Assembly (NCBI GenBank): GCA_022793555.1
Contig: JAAWDB010000019.1
Span: forward strand, 1-15,393
Origin: Bacilli bacterium
Lineage (GTDB): Bacteria > Bacillota_I > Bacilli_A > RF39 > UBA660
Length of the DNA: 15,393 bases
Direction: 5' to 3'
Shown here: positions 6,423 to 14,738 of the stretch, piece after piece
How the letters are laid out: each line of letters starts with the position of its first letter
How positions within the stretch are numbered: the stretch's first letter is position 1
Translations under genes and position numbers: made by a program
Notes under the pieces: generated by a model
Databases searched by the model: none
Told to the model about the DNA's origin: nothing
Seen by the model: only the letters and a program-made list of their open reading frames with translations

Positions 6423-7964
6423 CTATAAAATGGATGAGCCATTTATTCCGATTGGAAGACCTATAATATACCATACAATTAATAAAATTAAAAGAATGCC
6501 TCCACAAATCAAACTGTAGGGAATTTGATATTTTAGGGATTTAAATAAACTTATTGGTTTTTCTCCCGTATTGTATTTATCTAACATCGCTAAATAGATA
6601 ACATAGTAAGCCATTAGTGGCGTTAAGCCCATCGTAACACATTCACCAAAACGAAATATTACTTGTGTAAATTCTGGAGTAATACCTGCATTCATAAATG
6701 TTGGTATTAGAGTTGGAGCTAAAATGACCCACTTATTAATCGAAGATGGAACAAATAATGTAGCAACCGCTGATGCACTAAAAAGCAAAATGATTAAAGG
6801 AATACCTGTAAAATGTAATTTTGTTATTAAATTGGTTAAACTAGCTACAATAATTGGTCCAATATTGGTATAACGAAATAAACTGATAAAAGTTGAAGCA
6901 AAGAAAATTAAGACCAATGTTTTACCAATTCCATCTAATGAATGCCCTAAAGTATCGACAAAATCATTATTATTCTTTATTGTTTTAGCACCTAAACCGT
7001 AAAAGAAACCAAGTATAACAAAGAACATGGTAACTACAAAAACAAAGCCATTACTAAAAAAGGAATTATAACTAAATAGTTTATCTATATAAAATGTTTG
7101 ACTGTAATCAAGTAAATTACCACCTAAAGGAACTCCCGGAATTATTTGATAGATAAAGAAAATGATGTAAATAAGTCCGGCAATACCACTAAAGACTAAT
7201 CCTCTCATTTCTTTTCTGGTCATTGTTAATTCTTCGATGTCGGATTCAGGTATCTCATATTTGTCTAATTTATTAATTAAGATTTTTTCGGTAATTGTAG
7301 TGATCGCAATTGATATTAAGATGATGGCAACAAACATAATAAAGATAAAACTTATTGTCGCAAAACGAAAAGAGCTATCTAATACTTTTGCACCTAATAT
7401 GGTTGTAGAAATAAGCGAACTATCAATACTTGTGATAAAGAAACTTAAACCACTTCCACAGGTAAGTCCTGCAAAAGAAGCAATAATTCCAATAAAAGGA
7501 TTTCTTTTACCATATTTAAAAATTAAAGCACTAATGGGCATCATAATGACATAAGATAAATCTCCCATGAAAGATGCTATAACGCTTGCAAATACAATAA
7601 GGAAAGTCACTGTATTTTTTTTCATTTTCTTCGTTAGTAGAGACAATGAGGTTTTTAAAAAACCACTTTTTTCCATGACACCTATTCCAATTAAGATAAT
7701 AATTAAACTACTTAATGGTGTAAACGCTACAAAGTTTGCTACCGTTGAACTAAAAATATATTTTAAGCCACTAAACGATATGAGACTCTCTACTTTAAGT
7801 AAGTCACTTGAGTATTCTAATGAATTCGCATTTATTTTGTATTGTAGAGCTTGTATTCCTAAAAGAGATAGAAAACCGCTTAAAACAATCGTTACGCCAA
7901 TAAGCAATATCAGTGTCATAATAGGATGAAGCGTGATATGTTTCTTTATTTTACTCAGCTTCAT
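6423..7964 (-). CDS. AbgT-family transporter
   Basis: An integral membrane protein of 513 residues with roughly a dozen hydrophobic helices, assigned to the AbgT family (p-aminobenzoyl-glutamate uptake in E. coli; antimetabolite or sulfonamide efflux in MtrF and YdaH). Signature stretches are VANFVAFTPLSSLIIILIGIGVMEKSG, the re-entrant region FMGDLSYVIMMPISALIFKYGKRNPF, CGSGLSFFITSIDSS, and near the C-terminus APTLIPTFMNAGITPEFTQ followed by FRFGECVTMGLTPLMAYY. In that last motif GECVTMGLTPL departs from the common GDSxTNxITPL, so substrate or coupling may differ. The start is ATG 7964: AGGTGATG precedes it, and the in-frame GTG at 7973 is too close to that site. Its first 14 nt overlap the end of the DUF951 gene, so the two are translationally coupled. 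This gene is not a usual resident of the parAB-ychF run. Confidence 0.88.
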   Translation of the reverse strand: MKLSKIKKHITLHPIMTLILLIGVTIVLSGFLSLLGIQALQYKINANSLEYSSDLLKVESLISFSGLKYIFSSTVANFVAFTPLSSLIIILIGIGVMEKSGFLKTSLSLLTKKMKKNTVTFLIVFASVIASFMGDLSYVIMMPISALIFKYGKRNPFIGIIASFAGLTCGSGLSFFITSIDSSLISTTILGAKVLDSSFRFATISFIFIMFVAIILISIAITTITEKILINKLDKYEIPESDIEELTMTRKEMRGLVFSGIAGLIYIIFFIYQIIPGVPLGGNLLDYSQTFYIDKLFSYNSFFSNGFVFVVTMFFVILGFFYGLGAKTIKNNNDFVDTLGHSLDGIGKTLVLIFFASTFISLFRYTNIGPIIVASLTNLITKLHFTGIPLIILLFSASAVATLFVPSSINKWVILAPTLIPTFMNAGITPEFTQVIFRFGECVTMGLTPLMAYYVIYLAMLDKYNTGEKPISLFKSLKYQIPYSLICGGILLILLIVWYIIGLPIGINGSSIL

Positions 7965-8151
7965 TCGCATCACCTATTACTTTTTTTAATTTTTTCTCAA
8001 ATTCTAGACGATCCATCATGATTTCACGACCACAGTTAACGCATTTTAGTTTAATATCTACACCTAAACGAGTAACTATCCATTCATTAGTCCCACAAGG
8101 ATGTCCCTTTTTCATAATAACATGACTATTTAATTTATATTTTTTTTCCAT
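7951..8151 (-). CDS. DUF951-family small zinc-ribbon-like protein
   Basis: A 66-residue protein matching the DUF951 family (YyzM of Bacillus, as I recall). The diagnostic pattern is MKKGHPCGTNEWIVTRLG, then IKLKCVNCGREIMMDR and FEKKLKK. The cysteines of HPCG and CVNCGR look like a zinc-binding set. Function is unknown; the family is repeatedly found beside ychF and mscS genes in Firmicutes. The start is ATG 8151, with GAGGTG 4 nt upstream, rather than the longer frame from 8199 that would lie wholly inside mscS. The first 17 nt overlap the end of mscS and the last 14 nt overlap the start of abgT. Confidence 0.93.
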   Translation of the reverse strand: MEKKYKLNSHVIMKKGHPCGTNEWIVTRLGVDIKLKCVNCGREIMMDRLEFEKKLKKVIGDANEAE

Positions 8152-8950
8152 TGTGCACCTCGATTTGTGGATAAGGAATTTTAATATTTTCCTTTTCATA
8201 TGCTAATTTGATGAGTTTTAAAACATCTCTTTTAATTTGCCATTGGCTATCTTGACGACATTGAATTAAAATGGTGTACACTATTGCCGAATCATCCATA
8301 GAATCGATTCCTAAATACTTTGAGTCTTTTAATACGCCAGGTATTTTTTTAGATTCATCAATTACTTCGTTTAATACTCGTTCTATTTTTTCAACATCTT
8401 CTTCATATGCTGTAGGTATTTTAATATAAAGACCAGCTCTATGTTGGCTTAAGTTTACAATCGAATTAATATTACGATTTGCAATAATAAATACTTCACC
8501 ATTAGCTTTTCTAATCTTTGTACTTTTTAATCCCATTTCTATAACTTCACCAGTAAAATCATTGTATGTGACGATATCTCCTACCACAAAATAATTATCC
8601 ATTATAATTGCGATACCGCTAACAAAGTCTTCTACAGTTGATTGAAGGGCAAATCCTAGTATTACTCCAGCAACTCCAAGACTTGCAATAATCGATTTGG
8701 TATCTACGCCATAAGCGTTTAATATAAAAATTACCATCAAAGTATAAATAAAATATTTAATGATGTTATTAATTAATTTAACAATTGTATTTCTTCTTTT
8801 CGTTTCAAACTGATCAATGCCACTAATGATAAAGCGTTTCGTTGTACTAGTAATTACATGTATTAAGAATAAACCAACAATAAAGATTGTTAAAACTGAC
8901 AATATTTTGGTTTTAATAATAAAGTTCCATAAATTTATAATAAGGTTCAT
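8135..8950 (-). CDS. mscS: MscS-family small-conductance mechanosensitive channel
   Basis: Opens under membrane tension to release solutes during osmotic downshock. The 271-residue protein has three hydrophobic helices (about 14-33, 64-80 and 87-115). The third is the Gly/Ala-rich pore helix SLGVAGVILGFALQSTVEDFVSG at 90-112, the family signature. The beta domain follows with FVVGDIVTYNDFTGEVIEMGLKSTKIR, then NGEVFIIANRNI, and the cytoplasmic alpha/beta domain ends in IPYPQIEVHNG, the usual C-terminal IPFPQ-type motif. ATG 8950 follows AAGGGG by 6 nt and lies 1 nt after the parB stop. Its end overlaps the DUF951 start. The position next to parB and ychF is common in this group. Confidence 0.95.
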   Translation of the reverse strand: MNLIINLWNFIIKTKILSVLTIFIVGLFLIHVITSTTKRFIISGIDQFETKRRNTIVKLINNIIKYFIYTLMVIFILNAYGVDTKSIIASLGVAGVILGFALQSTVEDFVSGIAIIMDNYFVVGDIVTYNDFTGEVIEMGLKSTKIRKANGEVFIIANRNINSIVNLSQHRAGLYIKIPTAYEEDVEKIERVLNEVIDESKKIPGVLKDSKYLGIDSMDDSAIVYTILIQCRQDSQWQIKRDVLKLIKLAYEKENIKIPYPQIEVHNGKKI

Positions 8951-8951
8951 C

Positions 8952-9842
8952 TTATTCCCCTTCTATTTTAATGCCTAAAATATCTAGGATTCTTTCTAAG
9001 TCTTTATCTGAATCAAAAGGGATTTCAATTTTACGATGATTTATTTTCACTTTAGTACCGATTTTTTCCCTCATAATTCGTTCATAAATGGCATTTCTAA
9101 TACTCATGGTATCTGTAACACGAACAATTTTATTTTTCTTTGGTAAGTCCTCTTCGGTAATAATTTTTTCTAAATCTCGTACACTAATAGAATTTACAAC
9201 TGCTTTTGTTGCCAATTCATCGATTTTATTATTGTCCTCGATTTTACTAAGTGCTCTAGCATGTCCCATACTTAATTTTTTACTTTGTACTAATCGTTTC
9301 GTATTCGTAGGAAGCGTTAATAAACCCAACATATTCGTTACATAACTACGGCTTTTTCCAAATTTTTTGGCAAACTCATCTTGAGTCATACCACTAATTC
9401 GAATAATATTTTCATAAGCATTAGCTTCATCTATTGGATTTAAGTCTTCTCTTTGAATATTTTCCACTAAAGCTATTTCCATCATTTCTTGATCATTAAA
9501 ATCTTTAATTATAGCGGGAATAGTTTCTAGTCCGGCAATTCTAGCAGCTTTTGTACGACGTTCACCTGCAACCAGTTCATATCCTTTAATGCTTTTTTTA
9601 ACAATAATAGGTTGAACAATACCTAATTCTTTAATTGATTCAGCCATTTCTTGCAATGAGTCTTCATTAAAACTTTTTCTTGGCTGATAAGGATTACTGC
9701 GAATTTCACTTAAAGGTATTTCCAAGATATCATTTGTTTTAGCATCATTTATAATTTCTTTTTCAAAATTATCAAAATTAATTACTTCATTTGAAAAAAG
9801 TTGTTCTAATCCTTTTCCCAAGGCTTTTCTTTTAGTTTCCAT
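8952..9842 (-). CDS. parB: Chromosome partition protein ParB/Spo0J
   Basis: CTP-dependent DNA clamp that loads at parS and helps segregate origins. The 296-residue protein begins METKRKALGKGLEQLFSN; the LGKGLxxLF segment is the N-terminal motif that stimulates ParA. Next come the ParB/Srx core IPLSEIRSNPYQPRKSF (42-58), GERRTKAARIAGL (93-105, nucleotide-binding box) and ENIQREDLNPIDEANAY (127-143). A helix-turn-helix at about 152-172 (MTQDEFAKKFGKSRSYVTN) precedes the KLSMGHARALSKI region, and a C-terminal dimerisation domain ends the protein. ATG 9842 overlaps the parA end by 11 nt. No insertion suggests a Noc-type paralogue. No parS palindrome was found in this window. Confidence 0.96.
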   Translation of the reverse strand: METKRKALGKGLEQLFSNEVINFDNFEKEIINDAKTNDILEIPLSEIRSNPYQPRKSFNEDSLQEMAESIKELGIVQPIIVKKSIKGYELVAGERRTKAARIAGLETIPAIIKDFNDQEMMEIALVENIQREDLNPIDEANAYENIIRISGMTQDEFAKKFGKSRSYVTNMLGLLTLPTNTKRLVQSKKLSMGHARALSKIEDNNKIDELATKAVVNSISVRDLEKIITEEDLPKKNKIVRVTDTMSIRNAIYERIMREKIGTKVKINHRKIEIPFDSDKDLERILDILGIKIEGE

Positions 9843-10617
9843 TTCTACTAATCACTTCCTTAGCTAAATTTTGATAGGCAAGGGTGGCGCGACTTGTTGG
9901 ATCATAGTCACTAATTGGTTTCCCATGACTAGGTGCTTCTACTAAGCGTACTAAACGAGGAATAATAGTATTAAAGACTTTACTTTTGAAACATTTTCTC
10001 ACTTCTTCAATAATTTCTAAGCCAATGTTGGTTCGACCATCTAACATTGTAAGTAAAACACCCTCAATGCGAAGCTCAGGATTCATATTGGATTGAACAA
10101 GAATAATTGAACTTAATAATTGAGTAATTCCCTCTAAAGCAAAATATTCACATTGTACTGGTATAATTACTGAGTCGCTTGCAACTAAAGCATTCATTGT
10201 TGATATTCCTAATGAAGGTTGGCAATCTATTATAATATATTCAAATTTTTCTTTCACTTCTTCTAAAGCGTTTCTTAGTTGTTCATTTTGGCGAAATGTA
10301 TTATCTTCAATCATTTTTTTCACAAATTCTACATCTACTCCTGCTAAATTAATTGTAGCAGGTATCACTGATAGATTTTTAAATTTTGTTTTTATCATTG
10401 CTTTTGATATTTCGCAATTACCAGTAATGACATCATACACATCGTTTTTAAAATCATTAGCGTTTAATCCTAAACCAGAAGAAGCATTTCCTTGTGGATC
10501 TAAATCTATCAAAAGAGTTTTCTTACCCTCTTTTCCTAAGGCAGCGGCAAGATTTATACTCGTTGTGGTTTTACCGACTCCACCTTTTTGATTTACCAAG
10601 GAAATAACTTTTGCCAT
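9832..10617 (-). CDS. parA: Chromosome partition ATPase ParA/Soj
   Basis: Deviant-Walker ATPase that binds DNA nonspecifically in its ATP state, drives ParB-origin complexes apart and modulates DnaA in Bacilli. The 261-residue product has KGGVGKTTTSINLAAAL at 11-27 (deviant Walker A with the signature Lys), LLIDLDPQGNASSGLG, FEYIIIDCQPSLG (Walker B) and PVQCEYFALEGI. The length suits the chromosomal type without an N-terminal helix-turn-helix domain. ATG 10617 follows a GGTGG site by 4 nt. It is the first gene of a six-gene run and has its own promoter 35 nt upstream. Confidence 0.96.
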   Translation of the reverse strand: MAKVISLVNQKGGVGKTTTSINLAAALGKEGKKTLLIDLDPQGNASSGLGLNANDFKNDVYDVITGNCEISKAMIKTKFKNLSVIPATINLAGVDVEFVKKMIEDNTFRQNEQLRNALEEVKEKFEYIIIDCQPSLGISTMNALVASDSVIIPVQCEYFALEGITQLLSSIILVQSNMNPELRIEGVLLTMLDGRTNIGLEIIEEVRKCFKSKVFNTIIPRLVRLVEAPSHGKPISDYDPTSRATLAYQNLAKEVISRNGN

Positions 10618-10650
10618 AATACCACCATCCCATATTTAGTCACTATTGAT

Positions 10651-10679
10651 ATTTTATCACAAGAAGTATTTTTTGTCTT
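10651..10679 (-). promoter_or_regulatory. Promoter for parA-parB-mscS-DUF951-abgT-ychF
   Basis: Minus strand: -35 AAGACA (10679-10674; four of six), 17-nt spacer, -10 TAAAAT (10656-10651). Predicted start near 10644, giving a 27-nt leader. No promoter-like or terminator-like sequence of comparable quality was seen at the overlapping junctions downstream to ychF, so all six genes are probably one transcript. Confidence 0.55.
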
Positions 10680-10705
10680 TAGAAATTGGGTAGGGATTTT
10701 ATTTT

Positions 10706-11173
10706 TTAAGCTTGTGTAATATTCTTCCAAGTATCTAATATTTTTTCTTCGGCTATTTGTTTTTGAAAGGCTTTTTCGAAAGCTTGTATTTCTTTTTTGC
10801 GTAATATTTTTCTTTTTTTTATATATTTTAAAAACGCATTGGAATTATCAATAAACATAGCATTCGCAAACTTAATTATCTCTAAGTCATTTTTATTTTT
10901 AAAAACCACTTTGGTTTTTAAATCTTTTTTGGCTTTTAATATATCGATTCGGTAATAACTAATTTGCTTAGTTAACACTTTATTTTTATAAGATACATTA
11001 CCTTTTTCAATGGTTCTATTTTTCTTAGAATATACCGATTTAAAATCTAGAATAATGTATTTTGTTTGGTACCAATCAATTTGTTCAAAATCTTCGATTG
11101 CCTCTTTTTTTTCATCTAATATTGTTTCAAAAATTGGTATTCCATCTAAACAAACAAACACATAGTAATTCAA
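10706..11173 (-). CDS. Hypothetical protein, 155 residues, TTG start
   Basis: I do not recognise this family. The product is Lys-rich and soluble-looking, without signal peptide or membrane helix. The first 45 residues look like a small alpha/beta unit (YYVFVCLDGIPIFET, KYIILDFKSVY); residues 90-150 look like charged helices rich in Lys and Glu, possibly coiled. The start is TTG at 11173, the only initiator close to an AAAAGGA site (9 nt upstream); no Met follows in the N-terminal 45 residues. A near-consensus promoter lies just ahead, which makes a real, well-transcribed gene likely. It lies between the ftsH terminator and the parA promoter, so it is monocistronic or reads into parA, since no terminator is visible after it. 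Confidence 0.78.
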   Translation of the reverse strand: MNYYVFVCLDGIPIFETILDEKKEAIEDFEQIDWYQTKYIILDFKSVYSKKNRTIEKGNVSYKNKVLTKQISYYRIDILKAKKDLKTKVVFKNKNDLEIIKFANAMFIDNSNAFLKYIKKRKILRKKEIQAFEKAFQKQIAEEKILDTWKNITQA

Positions 11174-11194
11174 AATATCACGTCCTTTTATGGC

Positions 11195-11223
11195 ACTTTA
11201 GCATAAAAAAGAAAGACCGTCAA
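11195..11223 (-). promoter_or_regulatory. Near-consensus promoter of the 155-residue gene
   Basis: Minus strand: -35 TTGACG (11223-11218; five of six), 17-nt spacer, TGC then TAAAGT (11200-11195), an extended -10. It is one of the strongest promoters by eye in the window. The roughly 140 bp upstream to the ftsH terminator are extremely AT-rich with A- and T-tracts, which could act as UP elements; I see no gene there. Confidence 0.7.
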
Positions 11224-11363
11224 AAAGCAAATTTAGAAAAATAGAAAGCCAAGTATTGTAAATTTTTAAGATTTCTTTAACTATTTTTATCAATATTCTT
11301 TTTTTCTTTAATTAAATTATTAATATTTAGATAAATTAACATTTGATATTTTTTATTGGCATC

Positions 11364-11389
11364 AAAAAAAGAAGAAATGTTATTCTTCT
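11364..11389 (-). terminator. Intrinsic terminator of tilS-ftsH
   Basis: Minus strand: AGAAGAA, loop TAACAT, TTCTTCT, then six more T. The 7-bp stem is perfect. Its 5' arm is the Glu-codon run at the end of ftsH, and the TAA stop codon sits in the loop. Confidence 0.8.
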
Positions 11390-13359
11390 TCCTTGTCTAA
11401 TGCTTCTTTTAATTCTTCTTTGGTCATTTTTGTATAACCTTTGATTCCTTTTGATTTAGCAAGTTCTCTTAATTTTAAGATGGTTGGTTCATCATCTTTT
11501 GAACTCGGTTCATCATCACTAATTACACCGTTAAGCACTAATGATTCAATTTGTTCTTTGGTTAATGTTTCTCTTTCCATTAATGCATCACTTAAAAGCA
11601 TAATTAAATTTTCATTTTTCTTGATAATACTTTTTGCTTTATCGTAACATTCTGCAATAATTTTTCGAGCGGCTTGGTCAATTTCTAAAGCTACTTGATC
11701 CGAATAATTTTTTGATTTATTGTAATCTCTTCCTAAGAACACGCCGCCTTCTTTTTGCTCATATTGCATAGGTCCTAGTTCACTCATTCCGTATTCAGTG
11801 ACCATACTACGAGCTATATTAGTAGCTCTTTTAAAGTCATCACTTGCCCCTGTAGTAATTTCACCAAGGAATAATTCTTCACTTGCACGTCCACCAAGTA
11901 GACCAGTAATTTGAGCTAATAACTCATTTTTAGACATAATGGACATTCTTTCTTCTTTTGGAAGCATCATGGTATATCCACCCGCATTTCCACGAGGAAT
12001 AATTGTAATTTTATGAACTTCATTGGCATCTTCTAATTTTATACCAATTACAGCATGTCCTGCTTCATGAATACTTACTAAACGTTTTTCTTTTTCAGTA
12101 ATTTTATGAGAAGTTTTTGCTGGTCCCATTAAAACACGATCCGTTGCTTCATCAATGTCTGTCATCGTAATATTTTCTTGATTTTTACGAACTGCAAGTA
12201 AAGCTGCTTCATTAAGTAAGTTTTCTAAGTCGGCTCCACTAAATCCTGGAGTACGTAAACTAATATTTTTTAAGTTAACATTTTTGGCAAAGATTTTATT
12301 TCGAGCATGAACTTTAAGAATTTCTTCACGTTCTTTTGCATCTGGTAAGTTAACGGTTACCTGACGATCAAATCTTCCTGGTCGAAGTAGAGCTGGATCA
12401 AGAACATCTGGACGGTTGGTTGCGGCAATAATAATGATTCCTTCGTTTGCTCCAAATCCATCCATTTCGGTTAGTAATTGGTTTAAAGTTTGCTCTCTTT
12501 CATCATGCCCACCACCAATACCAGAACCTCTTTGACGTCCTACGGCATCGATTTCATCAATGAAGATTAAACATGGAGCATTACGCTTAGCATCTTTAAA
12601 CATTTCTCTTACTCGGCTGGCACCAACTCCGACGAATAATTCAACGAAGTCTGATCCACTGATATAAAAGAAAGGAACATTCGCTTCTCCTGCTACGGCT
12701 TTTGCTAGTAAGGTTTTACCAGTTCCTGGAGGACCAACTAACAATACACCTTTAGGAATTCTAGCACCTAATTTTTGAAATTTTTTCGGACTTTTTAAAA
12801 AGTCAATTAATTCTTTTACTTCTTCTTTTTCTTCTTTTAATCCAGCGACATCAGTAAATTTAACAGATCCACCGTCTTCACTTAATTTGGCACGGCTTTT
12901 TCCAAAATCCATACTTCCTTTATTGCTATTCGCCATTTTAGAAAATAGAAAATAAGTAACACCAACTAATAAAAATAGAGGAACAACATTTACTAAAACA
13001 TACATCCACGAGAATGTTCCTGGGTCTGCTTTTGTTTCATAAACTTTTAAGTTATTGGCTTCTGCATATTTTACAACATTGGATAAGTCAGCTTCGACAA
13101 CTTTTGATTGAAAACTTTCATTTTCTTTGTAGTTGTTTAACTTTCCTTCAATGTAATAAACATTTTCGTCTCCTTTTGGAGTAATCGTAATTTCTGTAAT
13201 TGTTTTACTAGAGATGGCGTTCATTAACTCTCCAGTTGTCAATTCATGCTGGATGTTTCTACCCATATTTAATACAGATAAAACAATGAATATGACAACG
13301 ATTAACACAACATACGGAAATAGATTTTTAATCGTATTCGCATTATTTTTTCGTGACAT
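11380..13359 (-). CDS. ftsH: ATP-dependent zinc metalloprotease FtsH
   Basis: Membrane-anchored hexameric AAA+ protease for membrane and regulatory proteins. The 659-residue product has TM helix 1 (about 14-32), an extracytoplasmic domain, TM helix 2 (119-140), Walker A GPPGTGKT (209-216), Walker B IFIDEID (265-271), the second region of homology [20 protein letters not shown], and the zinc site HEAGH (431-435) with the later [12 protein letters not shown] segment. The start is ATG 13359, with AAGGAG 7 nt upstream; the longer frame from 13383 lacks a site. The first 17 nt overlap tilS. The end is odd: after an acidic linker ([12 protein letters not shown]) residues 627-659 read [16 protein letters not shown] then KEELKEAL, which looks like a SAP/Rho-N helix-loop-helix rather than the usual disordered FtsH tail. 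The stop lies in a terminator. Confidence 0.96.
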   Translation of the reverse strand: MSRKNNANTIKNLFPYVVLIVVIFIVLSVLNMGRNIQHELTTGELMNAISSKTITEITITPKGDENVYYIEGKLNNYKENESFQSKVVEADLSNVVKYAEANNLKVYETKADPGTFSWMYVLVNVVPLFLLVGVTYFLFSKMANSNKGSMDFGKSRAKLSEDGGSVKFTDVAGLKEEKEEVKELIDFLKSPKKFQKLGARIPKGVLLVGPPGTGKTLLAKAVAGEANVPFFYISGSDFVELFVGVGASRVREMFKDAKRNAPCLIFIDEIDAVGRQRGSGIGGGHDEREQTLNQLLTEMDGFGANEGIIIIAATNRPDVLDPALLRPGRFDRQVTVNLPDAKEREEILKVHARNKIFAKNVNLKNISLRTPGFSGADLENLLNEAALLAVRKNQENITMTDIDEATDRVLMGPAKTSHKITEKEKRLVSIHEAGHAVIGIKLEDANEVHKITIIPRGNAGGYTMMLPKEERMSIMSKNELLAQITGLLGGRASEELFLGEITTGASDDFKRATNIARSMVTEYGMSELGPMQYEQKEGGVFLGRDYNKSKNYSDQVALEIDQAARKIIAECYDKAKSIIKKNENLIMLLSDALMERETLTKEQIESLVLNGVISDDEPSSKDDEPTILKLRELAKSKGIKGYTKMTKEELKEALDKEEE

Positions 13360-14683
13360 AATTTTTCTCCTTACATATTTCATATTTATATATTATATCA
13401 TATTTTTCAGTGATTTCTTTATCAAATTTTGACTTTTTTAAGCCTGGAATCCATAAGATATTATCATTACTATCGACAACGATGGGCCATGAATTTCTTT
13501 TTTCTTGAGGTATTTTGTGATTAATAAAAATATCTTTGATTTTTTGATGCCCTAATACATTTTTTGAAGCTATTTTATCACCATTTTTTCTAGTTCTGAC
13601 ATAAAGTGGAAGTTTGATTTCTTCGCTATTTAATCTTATCACATTATTATTTTTTTCATTCGTATTTTCAACTTTTTTTAAACAATATCCATTTGGGATC
13701 TGACTTTTATTTTTTAACAATTTGTGATAATTATCACAAATCGATTTCGTGGTAATACGAAAAGTTTGATAGCTTTTTATACCAACTTTTTTTTGGGGCA
13801 AGGAAATTAATCCTGTACTCTTTGGTGATAAAATTAGATTTAAAATATTTTTTTGATGAATTTCTTTAATTAGGACAATATCATTTTGATAAATTTGATA
13901 AAGATAATTTTCTAAAACCATTTGCTGAATAAGAGGGTCTTTTCCCTTAAATTCATCAATCAGTACGTTATCATTCACAACACATTCCGTCAAGGCATTT
14001 GTCATAATTTTCACAAGAAATTCATTAATTTGACAAATCTTTTCTTGATACTTTAAAAATTTTAAATGAATGTTTTTATTTTCTTTTTTTAAAATAGGTA
14101 ATAGATGATGACGATAACGATTTCTTAAGTAGTCGTCTTCCTCATTTGTAGGATCATTTACAAAGGGAATATTATGTTTTTTGTTATAATCTATGATACT
14201 TTCTTTTGTCATGGTAATCAGTGGTCTTAGAATAGTATAGTTTTCTCGCTTTTCTATGGCTTGAAAACCCGCATACCCAAGAAAAGTACTTCCTCTTGTC
14301 AAGCGCATTAAAATAGTTTCTGTAAGATCGTCACCATGATGGGCAGTCATAAAATAGTTGGCATGATATTTCTTTATTATTGTTTCAAAAAAATCACGAC
14401 GCATTTGATGGGCAGTTGCTTCAAAATTTCCTTTTTTGTAATGGTTAAATTCAGTTCCTTCAAAAATAACTTTTTGTTCTTCACAATACTTTTTAACAAA
14501 CTGGAATTCCTCATCCGACTCTGGTCTTTTTTTATGATTTACGTGAGCACAGATTAAGGTGATTTTTATTTTTTTTTGAAGTTCTTTTAGTTGATGAAAT
14601 AAACACATGGAATCTGGTCCACCGGAACAAGCAAATACTACGGTATCATTGGTACGTAGTCGTTTTGTTAAGTCATTTTGCAT
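13343..14683 (-). CDS. tilS: tRNA(Ile)-lysidine synthase TilS
   Basis: Converts C34 of the CAU-anticodon tRNA-Ile to lysidine using ATP and lysine, so that AUA is read as Ile; essential in most bacteria. From ATG 14683 the product has 446 residues. The PP-loop CSGGPDSM lies at 19-26, followed by AHVNHKKRPESDEEF, MTAHHGDDLTETILMRL, and RPLITMTKESIIDY with NDPTNEEDDYLRNRYRH. The C-terminal domain shows YVRTRKNGDKI, KIKDIFINHKIPQEKR and ILWIPGL. I prefer ATG 14683 to the longer frame from 14773: the latter overlaps the upstream gene and would lie before a good promoter, and the 18 residues before CSGG fit the family. The end overlaps ftsH by 17 nt. hprT, often between tilS and ftsH in Firmicutes, is absent. 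Confidence 0.94.
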   Translation of the reverse strand: MQNDLTKRLRTNDTVVFACSGGPDSMCLFHQLKELQKKIKITLICAHVNHKKRPESDEEFQFVKKYCEEQKVIFEGTEFNHYKKGNFEATAHQMRRDFFETIIKKYHANYFMTAHHGDDLTETILMRLTRGSTFLGYAGFQAIEKRENYTILRPLITMTKESIIDYNKKHNIPFVNDPTNEEDDYLRNRYRHHLLPILKKENKNIHLKFLKYQEKICQINEFLVKIMTNALTECVVNDNVLIDEFKGKDPLIQQMVLENYLYQIYQNDIVLIKEIHQKNILNLILSPKSTGLISLPQKKVGIKSYQTFRITTKSICDNYHKLLKNKSQIPNGYCLKKVENTNEKNNNVIRLNSEEIKLPLYVRTRKNGDKIASKNVLGHQKIKDIFINHKIPQEKRNSWPIVVDSNDNILWIPGLKKSKFDKEITEKYDIIYKYEICKEKNYVTKK

Positions 14684-14708
14684 ATAATGATCACGCCTTA
14701 TCCGGGAT

Positions 14709-14737
14709 ATTTTAAAATAATTACAAGAGAATTGCAA
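14709..14737 (-). promoter_or_regulatory. Promoter for tilS-ftsH
   Basis: Minus strand: -35 TTGCAA (14737-14732), 17-nt spacer, -10 TAAAAT (14714-14709). Predicted start near 14702, about 20 nt before the preferred tilS ATG. It lies directly after the YitT-family stop codon, and its presence supports the shorter tilS start. Confidence 0.55.
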
Positions 14738-14738
14738 G

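Noticed and set aside
8166..8174. A perfect DnaA-box sequence (TTATCCACA on the minus strand).
   Set aside because: It is single, lies inside the mscS coding end where it encodes part of the conserved Pro-Tyr-Pro-Gln motif, and has no companion boxes or AT-rich unwinding region. It is probably chance.
11224..11363. Very AT-rich intergenic stretch between the ftsH terminator and the next promoter, considered as an origin-like region.
   Set aside because: No DnaA boxes, repeats or dnaA gene accompany it. At most it may act as an UP element for the downstream promoter.
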